From the NCBI GenBank assembly GCA_021604265.1, contig BQIY01000177.1, positions 1 to 5,663 on the forward strand: a stretch of DNA of 5,663 nt, in the 5' to 3' direction. The notes beneath the pieces are model-generated. The model did not search any database and was not told the origin of the DNA. It was given only the letters and a program-made list of their open reading frames with translations. Source of the DNA: Nitrospirales bacterium. GTDB taxonomy: Bacteria > Nitrospirota > Nitrospiria > Nitrospirales > UBA8639. A program made the position numbers and the translations under genes. Shown here piece after piece: positions 1-5,135 of this stretch. How positions within the stretch are numbered: position 1 is the stretch's first letter; every line of letters starts with the position of its first letter.

Positions 1-80
1 GGAAAACCCGTTCTCACAACGAACAGAACGAGGAATTCTCTGTTTACACCTGCAATCGAAAACAGGTTGAGTCATCACCA

Positions 81-833
81 ATGCAAGAACACGCTTTCAC
101 AGCCAAATCCCAGACACTCGTTCGCCAACTCTTTCACGCACTCCTTCCCGTCAAATGCGCAAGCTGCGAGTGTCCACTCTGGGGTGACCCCATTCCATTT
201 TTTTGTCAATCATGTTGGGACACCATCCATTCCATAACTGGCCCGACCTGTCCTCGCTGCTCTCTGCCCTTTGCTTCGCCCATGGCAGTGCGATACAGCC
301 CGAAACATATTTGCAGCTCCTGTCGAACACGCCCTCCAGCCTTTACCCAAGCTTGGACATTATATCCTTATCAATCTCCCCTCAAAGAAGCGATTGGGCT
401 GCTGAAATACTACGGGAAAATTTCTTTGGCCAACCCAATGACTCGCCTGATCACGATGTCGCTCGCATCACTCCCTCCTACGGATCTCATCATGCCAGTC
501 CCCCTGCATTCCACTCGTTTACGCGAACGGGAATACAATCAATCATTACTCCTGGCCCATCGACTGAGTACACACTTTCATATTCCGCTGACCTATACGG
601 CATTGATTCGAACTCGTCAAACCACGCCCCAAACGGCTCTTTCACGAAAGGACCGTCTCAACAATCTCCGTCGATCGTTTGCCGTCACGTCGCCCGAAAC
701 AATCAAAGGGAAAACCATATTGCTGGTGGATGATGTTTTTACAACTGGGACGACGGTCAACGAATGCGCCAAAACCCTTCGGAAAGCCGGGTCAGGGAGC
801 GTCTATGTTGTCACCTTGGCTCGAATACTCTGA
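81..833 (+). CDS. comF: ComF family protein (phosphoribosyltransferase-like, DNA uptake)
   Basis: The 250-aa product has the full ComF architecture and a normal family length. An N-terminal Cys-rich zinc-ribbon region carries paired cysteines C26/C29, C42/C45, C57/C60 and C78/C81. It is followed by a type I phosphoribosyltransferase fold with the characteristic MPVPLHSTRLREREYNQS stretch (residues 138-155), the RTRQTTPQTALSRKDRLNNL block (177-196) and the PRPP-binding loop ILLVDDVFTTGTT (213-225). In naturally competent bacteria ComF is a cytoplasmic protein that helps bring incoming single-stranded DNA across the inner membrane; its enzymatic substrate is unknown. The frame is open back to base 1, but residues encoded before ATG 81 look non-native and the LLPVKCASC start is at the usual place, so ATG 81 is preferred despite a weak ribosome binding site (GAG about 9 nt upstream). 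No competence genes are next to it. The family call is secure; activity in uptake is inferred. Confidence 0.95.
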   Translation: MQEHAFTAKSQTLVRQLFHALLPVKCASCECPLWGDPIPFFCQSCWDTIHSITGPTCPRCSLPFASPMAVRYSPKHICSSCRTRPPAFTQAWTLYPYQSPLKEAIGLLKYYGKISLANPMTRLITMSLASLPPTDLIMPVPLHSTRLREREYNQSLLLAHRLSTHFHIPLTYTALIRTRQTTPQTALSRKDRLNNLRRSFAVTSPETIKGKTILLVDDVFTTGTTVNECAKTLRKAGSGSVYVVTLARIL

Positions 834-909
834 ATACGCAGCATGACTTTCTTGTAGAAATCACGTACCCCCTGGTCCTTCATGAGCAGATGTCCTCAAG
901 CAAAACTAC

Positions 910-937
910 TTGACATTTTCATTTCATACGATATGCT
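910..937 (+). promoter_or_regulatory. Predicted sigma70 promoter of mraZ
   Basis: A perfect -35 box TTGACA (910-915) is followed after 16 bp by TATGCT (932-937), matching four of six bases of the -10 consensus. Transcription would start near 944, leaving a leader of about 44 nt that holds the mraZ ribosome binding site (GGAG, 975-978). The comF-mraZ gap (834-987) shows no convincing terminator hairpin. In other bacteria MraZ represses its own promoter by binding short direct repeats upstream of its gene; I could not see a convincing repeat array here. Confidence 0.6.
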
Positions 938-987
938 ATGTCCTAGGTACATTTCTTTGAACGATTTTCCCCCTGGAGACCTGTTGG

Positions 988-1431
988 ATGTTTGCCGGAC
1001 AATATCCATGTAAGCTGGATGAGAAAGGACGCTTTCTCGTTCCCAGCCCCATTCGAGAGCAATTAGAGTCGCAAGGTCAGGGAGGCGTGGTCTTCTTAAA
1101 AGGTCAGGACTTGCCCCTCTCGGCCTATTCTCCAAGTGAATGGCAAAAGGTGCTCGAACGAGCCAGAGAAACGTGTGATGAAGATCAAAGCCGGCTCTTC
1201 ATGCATTACCTCGTTGCCGAAGCGGCCTCGTCAGATATGGACAAAGCTGGTCGCATCTTAATTCCAGGGCGATTGAGAAAAACTATTCCTTTAGAAGATG
1301 ATCTAGAAATTGTGATTGTGGGAATGTATCACCGCCTGGAAATCTGGAACCCCTCGGATTGGCGGCGGTTCGTGATGAAGAATGCAGAAAAATTTGAAGA
1401 GATTCAGAGCAAGCTGTTGAATCTATTGTGA
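988..1431 (+). CDS. mraZ: Transcriptional regulator MraZ
   Basis: The 147-aa protein is of normal MraZ length and contains the two tandem AbrB-like swapped-hairpin domains of the family. The first opens with MFAGQYPCKLDEKGRFLVP and the second with SDMDKAGRILIP followed by an LEIVIVGMYHRLEIW strand. Each half carries the conserved D-x-(K/A)-G-R DNA-contact motif. MraZ is a nucleoid-associated ring-forming repressor or activator, normally of the division and cell wall (dcw) operon. The start is supported by GGAG nine bases upstream of ATG. Oddly, the next gene is not rsmH (mraW), its usual immediate partner, but a RusA-like nuclease 79 nt downstream and then a convergent block; the dcw genes must lie elsewhere or be absent from this neighbourhood. 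Autoregulation is known for the family but not shown here. Confidence 0.95.
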   Translation: MFAGQYPCKLDEKGRFLVPSPIREQLESQGQGGVVFLKGQDLPLSAYSPSEWQKVLERARETCDEDQSRLFMHYLVAEAASSDMDKAGRILIPGRLRKTIPLEDDLEIVIVGMYHRLEIWNPSDWRRFVMKNAEKFEEIQSKLLNLL

Positions 1432-1510
1432 CCAACACACATGAGGTCTTGGCGTTCCTGAAACAATCATCAGTCTGTAAATTTGTTCTATCACTGCGTA
1501 TTCCTTCCTC

Positions 1511-2122
1511 GTGTCAAATCCCATACGTATTCGTAGCCTAGAAGACCTGTCAAGACGAGTTCCACGTCCACGCAAAAGCCTTACACGAATCTCCGCTGAC
1601 CGTTCCCTGTCTCTGTCACTCCCAGGAACACCGTGTGCCTCACCATTCTCTCGGGTAACGCCTCAAGTGCTTTCCCTGACACTTCCTATTCCTCCAAGCA
1701 TCAATCAGCAGTATGCGACAGTCAATGGACGGCGCATTCTCTCATCGAAAAGTCGACAATATAAAACGCTGGTGGCGCAACAGGTCCTGTCCACGCTGAC
1801 ATCATCTCCAAGCCGTACGACGCTCCAAAATAATCTTCAAACACATGCCCTCACTCTCTCCGTCTGGTTTTATTTCAAAACAGCTCTGAGAAGAGATCTC
1901 GACGGGGGACTTAAAATCTCTCAGGACGCCATCTGCAATGCCCTTGGAATCAATGATAATCGCATCATTGAGATTCATCTGTATAAATCGGTGGATGCCA
2001 TATCTCCTCGCATGGAATGTACCCTTTTATTACACCAACCGACCGCTCCCCCAAAAAACACAGCCAAACCTAAGAAAAATAGGACACCTTCTTCTCCTCT
2101 GCATGGTCCACACAACCCATAG
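1511..2122 (+). CDS. RusA-like Holliday junction resolvase
   Basis: The RusA core runs from about residue 54 to 176: LTLPIPPSINQQYATVNGR (57-75) matches the PPS-x-N entry motif, and RRDLDGGLKISQDA (127-140) with GINDNRI (146-152) supplies the acidic catalytic cluster. By alignment in mind with Escherichia coli RusA, D129, D131 and D149 would be the metal-binding aspartates and K135 the conserved lysine. The usual DLDN is DLDG here and DD is ND. RusA enzymes are small dimeric Mg-dependent nucleases that cut four-way junctions, often phage-derived. The start is ambiguous: GTG 1511 has no visible ribosome binding site and adds a 52-residue Arg/Ser-rich segment, whereas GTG 1667 begins right at the domain (MLSLTLPIPPS) and gives 151 aa. 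The Pro/Lys-rich tail (178-203) is unusual. No phage genes adjoin it. Confidence 0.8.
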   Translation: MSNPIRIRSLEDLSRRVPRPRKSLTRISADRSLSLSLPGTPCASPFSRVTPQVLSLTLPIPPSINQQYATVNGRRILSSKSRQYKTLVAQQVLSTLTSSPSRTTLQNNLQTHALTLSVWFYFKTALRRDLDGGLKISQDAICNALGINDNRIIEIHLYKSVDAISPRMECTLLLHQPTAPPKNTAKPKKNRTPSSPLHGPHNP

Positions 2123-2233
2123 AGCTACGCTCGACGAGAAGCAGGACTTTCGATATTCAGGGTCTCTGCATGTCAGATTCAGAACGAAAGGAGGGAAGTG
2201 ACACTACATGGAGAGAAAGAAATAGGAGAAAGA

Positions 2234-2611
2234 CTACTTGGCGTTCTGACGAAGCCAGCCTCGCTCGACGGCTCGTAAAATTCGAGAGATGATCTGTTCA
2301 GTTGACTTGGCGCTCGCATGCATAAATTCAGGGAAATGGACTCCAACTCTGTCAGCGCGTCGATGCCGGACCACTCCGGGAACCCAGACACTATCATCCT
2401 GACAACAGAGCTTGACCGAGACTTTTTCATCAACGTGGAGAGAAGGCACTTGACCTTTCGGGAACTCTAACAAGACACCATTGAGGCTAAGATTGAGCGC
2501 CTTGCCGGACCAGGCCTTATTTTTACTGCAACGCAACTCGGACTCGAGACTCAGTCCATGAACCACACGAGCTCGAAATCCATCACGTCGTTCTTGGGCG
2601 GTTGTCGTCAT
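2234..2611 (-). CDS. PilZ domain protein (probable c-di-GMP receptor)
   Basis: The 125-aa product is a stand-alone PilZ domain. The c-di-GMP-binding signature is intact: an RxxxR motif at the N-terminus (R9-x3-R13 in ERRDGFRARV) and the (D/N)xSxxG motif as N40-L-S42-L-N-G45. The later strands, such as VWVPGVVRHRRADRVGVHF, fit the six-stranded barrel, and a C-terminal helix follows. With both motifs present, binding of cyclic di-GMP is expected, and the protein would act in the cytoplasm by contacting a partner involved in motility, exopolysaccharide or gene control; no target is visible here. It lies 59 nt downstream of the STAS gene on the same strand and is probably co-transcribed with it. 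The ribosome binding site is weak (GGTGAG just before ATG). It converges with the rusA-like gene across 111 bp in which I see no clear terminator. Confidence 0.88.
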   Translation of the reverse strand: MTTTAQERRDGFRARVVHGLSLESELRCSKNKAWSGKALNLSLNGVLLEFPKGQVPSLHVDEKVSVKLCCQDDSVWVPGVVRHRRADRVGVHFPEFMHASAKSTEQIISRILRAVERGWLRQNAK

Positions 2612-2670
2612 CTCACCACTCGTCGAACAAAGGGAGGCCTGTCATTGAGTATATGCCTGAGCTGAAGCAT

Positions 2671-3021
2671 TTATACCGTGACCGCAGGAATAGATGATAT
2701 CGCTTCGTCTTCGGATTCAAACACGGGTATCCATTCGGAAATTTCAGTCAAATCCAGAATATCTCGAACAAACCCCTGTTGCGCCACAATACACAACTTT
2801 CCCTGGATCCGTTGAAAGCGCCGCTGTGAGAGCACCAGCCATCCCAACGCGGCACTATCAATAAATGAAACCTCTGTCATATTCAAGATGATAAAACGAA
2901 GACCGTCGTTGACGGCCGTATCAATTCTCCACTTAAAATCCTGCCTGGCATTTTGATCGAAACACCCGACAAACTTTTCAATGATGACCTGTTCATTGAC
3001 TCTTTTTTCAGATATGACCAT
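2671..3021 (-). CDS. STAS domain protein (anti-sigma factor antagonist type)
   Basis: The protein is a single STAS domain of about 116 aa. Its signature loop VSFIDSAALGWLVL (51-64) contains D55-S56, the position phosphorylated in SpoIIAA/RsbV proteins, so partner switching with a serine kinase is possible. The preceding strand LRFIILNMTE and following QGKLCIVAQQGFVRDILDLT fit the family order. Known homologues bind an anti-sigma or sensor kinase when unphosphorylated and release it when phosphorylated. No kinase or phosphatase gene is in the window, so the partner would be encoded elsewhere. I chose ATG 3021 because GGGA lies six bases upstream; a TTG two codons earlier (3027) would overlap that site. 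The gene is followed by PilZ, suggesting a small unit linking phosphorylation state and c-di-GMP. Confidence 0.88.
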   Translation of the reverse strand: MVISEKRVNEQVIIEKFVGCFDQNARQDFKWRIDTAVNDGLRFIILNMTEVSFIDSAALGWLVLSQRRFQRIQGKLCIVAQQGFVRDILDLTEISEWIPVFESEDEAISSIPAVTV

Positions 3022-3064
3022 GTCCAATCCCGTCTTATGCCATTATCAATAGATGTTCTTTCTT

Positions 3065-3091
3065 CTATCGGTATATGGCGCACTTGACTTA
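3065..3091 (-). promoter_or_regulatory. Possible promoter of STAS-pilZ, sigma28-like
   Basis: On the minus strand TAAGTCAA (3091-3084) is separated by exactly 11 nt from ACCGATAG (3072-3065). The second box matches the FliA/sigma28 -10 consensus GCCGATAA in the CCGATA core, and the first begins with TAA like the TAAA -35 box, but the rest of it is poor. Transcription would begin near 3058, about 37 nt before the ATG. A motility-type promoter would make sense for a STAS-PilZ pair, but this is only a motif resemblance. Confidence 0.3.
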
Positions 3092-3171
3092 ACCCCCAGC
3101 ACGACCGTTTACCGCATCATTCCAGAAGAACATCGGGATGAAAAATCAGGGCTGATAACGAAGGGAAAGAA

Positions 3172-3792
3172 CTAGTGAGGAAATAGATTGATCTGAATAT
3201 TATCAAGATACTGTTGAGGGGCCTGATCATGGGAAAGACTTCTAAAGGGACGTTGAATGCGAATACGCACTTCATGCATCCCTGCCGAAATATCGACCGT
3301 GCCCTCCAACCGCTCATACTGTGTCGTTGCGGTTGGAATTGGGCCGAAATCATGACTCGCAACGACCTCACCATCGACTAACAACTCAAAGAGTCCTCCG
3401 GCCAAATTCCGGCGATCGCTCGGCGAGAAATACGAAGAAGCAATATCGGCAGTCAATACCAGGCGGCCCTTGTCCAATTGAACAGTTGTATAAATTCCTC
3501 CACCCGCTAAAGACGGCCTACCCGCTTGATACTCATGTTGCCCAACCTTAAACACGGCACTCTTCGACATACGACCATCCCCCGTGACGTCAACGTCGAC
3601 ACAACGGGGAAAGCCTTCACCGCCCAATGAACCATTCGGCGTTTCAAACACCCTCCAGCCGGCCAGGCTTCCCAGCTCAAAGTCGCCATTCGTAATCAGA
3701 AAGGCCTTCGCTTCTAGAGGAATGAAGATGAGCAGACAACAAAGTGCCAGCAGACATCTTATCGAAAAATGATCGGAGCCCCATTCTTTCAT
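3172..3792 (-). CDS. Secreted protein with NGDFE-type beta-sandwich domain
   Basis: The 206-aa product has a signal peptide: basic residues, then LLALCCLLIFIPLEAKA, with a likely cut after A30 (A-K-A). The mature protein begins FLITNGDFELGSLAGWRVF, the opening typical of galactose-binding or carbohydrate-binding jelly-roll domains, and ends QYLDNIQINLF, the matching LDN closing strand. Such domains are common in PEP-CTERM and other exported proteins, where they bind sugars or calcium, but no PEP-CTERM anchor is present and the protein stops right after the domain. Ligand and role are unknown. Two ATGs compete: 3798 lies only 2 nt from AGGA, while 3792 is 8 nt from AAGGA and is preferred. It sits 174 nt downstream of another secreted-protein gene on the same strand, so the pair may share a function. 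Confidence 0.75.
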   Translation of the reverse strand: MKEWGSDHFSIRCLLALCCLLIFIPLEAKAFLITNGDFELGSLAGWRVFETPNGSLGGEGFPRCVDVDVTGDGRMSKSAVFKVGQHEYQAGRPSLAGGGIYTTVQLDKGRLVLTADIASSYFSPSDRRNLAGGLFELLVDGEVVASHDFGPIPTATTQYERLEGTVDISAGMHEVRIRIQRPFRSLSHDQAPQQYLDNIQINLFPH

Positions 3793-3815
3793 ATTCATGA
3801 TCCTTCGGTAATCTG

Positions 3816-3825
3816 TTCTATCGGT
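3816..3825 (-). repeat. Copy of a 10-mer also found upstream of the STAS gene
   Basis: ACCGATAGAA (minus strand) occurs here, 18-24 nt before the start of the NGDFE secreted protein, and again at 3063-3072, 42 nt before the STAS start. Both copies face the same way and both are in front of a gene. It may be a shared promoter element or operator; a convincing -35 partner is seen only at the STAS copy. Confidence 0.4.
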
Positions 3826-3966
3826 TTCACCCTAACGATTCACGCAAGGGATGAGCAAGCCAGCCAGCAGGAACAACGCGTACTGTGAGAGAGTGAGAAT
3901 AGTCCGTGCATATTTGGCCAGGAGGCATGAGAGCGAAATATAGAAGTGAGTGGAATGGCAGAACGG

Positions 3967-4440
3967 TTACTCCGTAGAGATATATTGAATGGATGTCACC
4001 TGCGCATCCAGATACAGTTCAAGGCCAGCACCTTCTTCAAGATGGTCAAATCCTTGATTGATTTTTCCGCCAATGGCGGTGAGATAAAAGGTTTTCCCCC
4101 AATTACTCACTTGACCTGGAATGGTCACCGATTGCATCACGCTCATCAAAATATCATCTTTGCCATCCTCTCCCATTTGTGATCTGCCAGAATCACTATC
4201 ATAAAACGTGAAGAGAATATTCATTTGAATGGAATCATTCGCATCATTATTCCATTGAGTCCACACTTCAAATGTTCGAAGATAATTATTGTGAAACGGA
4301 CCCATTTCATGGAGGGCCAGAGGCATGGGGAACGCTTGCCGATTCAGAAATACCGGGCCGGCCCAGACCGTACTCGTCGAAACGCCGAGATACAGAAGAC
4401 CACAAACAAGCGACAGAATGACTCGTGATGCAAGCGACAT
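3967..4440 (-). CDS. Exported protein of unknown family
   Basis: I do not recognise the family. The 157-aa product has a clear signal peptide: R6, a hydrophobic core VILSLVCGLLYLGV (7-20) and a V-W-A cut site after A27, giving a mature protein of about 130 aa that starts GPVFLNRQAF. It contains aromatic and Asn-rich segments (FEVWTQWNNDANDSIQMN), an acidic loop DSDSGRSQMGEDGKDD (81-96) that could bind calcium, and alternating beta-like strands up to the C-terminus; it looks like a small periplasmic or surface beta-rich domain. ATG 4440 is chosen because GAGGG stands six bases upstream; a GTG at 4464 in frame lacks this support. The first 134 nt overlap the end of another minus-strand ORF, and the start codon lies in an imperfect tandem repeat. 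Confidence 0.72.
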   Translation of the reverse strand: MSLASRVILSLVCGLLYLGVSTSTVWAGPVFLNRQAFPMPLALHEMGPFHNNYLRTFEVWTQWNNDANDSIQMNILFTFYDSDSGRSQMGEDGKDDILMSVMQSVTIPGQVSNWGKTFYLTAIGGKINQGFDHLEEGAGLELYLDAQVTSIQYISTE

Positions 4441-4660
4441 CGAACTCCCTCGTGATGATATCACGTACCACTTGCTTGTCGGTCACTTCAAGTGAGTCTT
4501 TGAATAGGACACATGAACGATCAGGAGCTACAGACAATGAAGAAAAAATACATGGAATTCCTTCAATAATCATAGCGAGGAGATTCTTCTGTTCTTCGAA
4601 GTTGTGACTCGTTGCGTGTGTTATGACTTGAACCAGCAACCGATTGGGGAGTAAAATCAT
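4307..4660 (-). CDS. Unrecognised 117-aa protein, 3' end overlapping the exported-protein gene
   Basis: This ORF begins with a good ribosome binding site (AAGG five bases before ATG). Its first ~75 residues read like a genuine compact domain: a strand LLVQVITHA, a helix NFEEQKNLLAMIIEG, two strands IPCIFSSLSVA and RSCVLFKDS, a helix VTDKQVVRDIITREF and a strand DVACIT. That beta-alpha-beta-beta-alpha-beta order resembles an ACT-like or ferredoxin-like fold, but this is read by eye and no family is recognised. From residue 74 onward the ORF runs through the signal-peptide region of the next gene in a different frame, and there the sequence (SRRFDEYGLGRPGISESASV) looks like an out-of-frame shadow. 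It may therefore be a real gene whose stop was lost, or a chance ORF. No signal peptide or membrane segment is seen. Confidence 0.45.
   Translation of the reverse strand: MILLPNRLLVQVITHATSHNFEEQKNLLAMIIEGIPCIFSSLSVAPDRSCVLFKDSLEVTDKQVVRDIITREFDVACITSHSVACLWSSVSRRFDEYGLGRPGISESASVPHASGPP
4407..4457. repeat. Imperfect tandem duplication, 24 + 27 nt
   Basis: Two adjacent units each start with CAAGCGACA and end with CTCGTGATG (plus strand). Unit one is 4407-4430 with a 6-nt middle, unit two 4431-4457 with a 9-nt middle. The right unit contains, on the minus strand, the GAGGG ribosome binding site and ATG of the exported protein. Both unit lengths are multiples of three, so neither overlapping reading frame is broken. 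Confidence 0.7.
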
Positions 4661-4667
4661 ACTACCC

Positions 4668-4784
4668 TTACTTAGGATTCAGCGTCCTGACAGGGTGCAG
4701 CTCTCGAAGAGTCGGGTCTTTGGAGTTGCGGTTGCTCAGCGATCCACTCACCTTACGATTCATCACTGAGCAACCAGTCTTCAT
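4668..4784 (-). CDS. Possible 38-aa small ORF
   Basis: An ATG at 4784 opens a 38-codon frame whose product starts MKTGCSVMNRKVSGSLSN and is Arg/Lys/Ser-rich. Its TAA (4670-4668) lies within the ribosome binding site of the 117-aa ORF, 7 nt before that ATG, a geometry that would allow translational coupling or a leader-peptide role. Against it: no Shine-Dalgarno precedes ATG 4784 (the upstream bases are a T-run and the arm of a hairpin), the composition is undistinguished, and the frame contains both arms of an inverted repeat that may be the real reason for the stretch being conserved. Confidence 0.2.
   Translation of the reverse strand: MKTGCSVMNRKVSGSLSNRNSKDPTLRELHPVRTLNPK
4730..4775. repeat. 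Perfect 10-bp inverted repeat, 26-nt spacer
   Basis: GGTTGCTCAG (4730-4739) is the exact reverse complement of CTGAGCAACC (4766-4775). No T-run follows either arm, so this is not an obvious intrinsic terminator. It lies 70-115 nt upstream of the 117-aa ORF and could form a structured leader or bind a regulator; the function is unknown. Confidence 0.6.
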
Positions 4785-4788
4785 AAAA

Positions 4789-4862
4789 CTAGCGGGGCAG
4801 CCGCCGAGCACATTTATCAAGCGAAACCTTTGCGTTCATTAAAGACCCCACGGCCCCGCTAG
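4789..4862 (-). terminator. Probable terminator of the acr3 operon (long-loop inverted repeat)
   Basis: CTAGCGGGGC (4789-4798) and GCCCCGCTAG (4853-4862) are perfect 10-bp complements with a 54-nt loop. Read on the minus strand, the first arm contains the stop codon of the GDCC gene and the second arm is followed directly by TTTT, as in an intrinsic terminator. The loop is much longer than usual, so a larger folded RNA or a small mobile-repeat relic is an alternative. Confidence 0.45.
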
Positions 4863-5125
4863 TCCTTCAAATGAACACAGCAACCCGAGTCGTTGTTTCC
4901 ATCATTGTGAGACACTTGAACGGGAGGACACGGGACTGTGCCATATGAACAAAAAATACAGCAATCCCCCGTGTGAGGCTTCAGCATCGCTTGACATCCG
5001 GCACATTCATAACAATACCGGCAAGCATCGATGGGCATAATCTCAGCTTTTTGTGTTTCACAATGCGGACACGTCACAATTGACTCACGCTGAACATTCT
5101 TTGAATCGCTCATAACCACCGACAT
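4859..5125 (-). CDS. Small Cys-rich GDCC-motif protein
   Basis: The 88-aa protein carries the block GDCCIFCSYGTVPCPPVQ (54-70), the hallmark of the family annotated as GDCCVxC domain (seleno)proteins; here Ile replaces Val and ordinary cysteines are used. Upstream lie CPHC (19-22), CRYC (35-38) and CAGC (41-44) pairs, together suggesting a zinc-ribbon or metal/thiol-binding protein of the cytoplasm; a further CC pair (82-83) sits at the C-terminus. The biochemical role of the family is not known. It starts 10 nt after the acr3 stop with AAGG eight bases before ATG, so the two are almost certainly one operon, pointing to metalloid binding or redox handling. Its stop codon lies in the arm of the putative terminator. 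No TGA occurs in the frame, so it is not a selenoprotein here. Confidence 0.8.
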   Translation of the reverse strand: MSVVMSDSKNVQRESIVTCPHCETQKAEIMPIDACRYCYECAGCQAMLKPHTGDCCIFCSYGTVPCPPVQVSHNDGNNDSGCCVHLKD

Positions 5126-5135
5126 TCTTCAAACC

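Noticed and set aside
1..80. Possible end of an upstream gene, since two frames are open at the left edge.
   Set aside because: About 80 bases are too few to identify a protein; the translated residues match nothing I recognise, and one open frame is simply the comF frame read upstream.
601..625. A tRNA T-loop-like GATTCGAACTC.
   Set aside because: It sits inside the ComF phosphoribosyltransferase domain and no cloverleaf can be drawn around it.
203..733. 176-codon plus-strand ORF inside comF.
   Set aside because: It lies in another frame within a clear ComF gene, and the product is low-complexity with no domain.
868..976. CCCCCTGG occurs at 868-875 and 969-976, flanking the mraZ promoter; considered as MraZ operator repeats.
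   Set aside because: Only two copies about 100 bp apart, unlike the closely spaced direct repeats bound by MraZ in other bacteria.
1938..2201. 87-codon ORF overlapping the 3' part of the rusA-like gene.
   Set aside because: A shadow frame of the conserved RusA catalytic region, with no ribosome binding site.
2187..2278. Strong AAAGGAGG ribosome-binding-like site followed by GTG 2198 (26-codon ORF) and ATG 2208 (5 codons).
   Set aside because: The GTG is only 3 nt from the GGAGG, the product is tiny and mostly antisense to the pilZ 3' end, and no family resemblance is seen.
4730..4862. The inverted repeats considered as integron attC sites or insertion-sequence ends.
   Set aside because: No GTTRRRY/RYYYAAC core ends, no integrase or transposase, and no target-site duplication could be identified.
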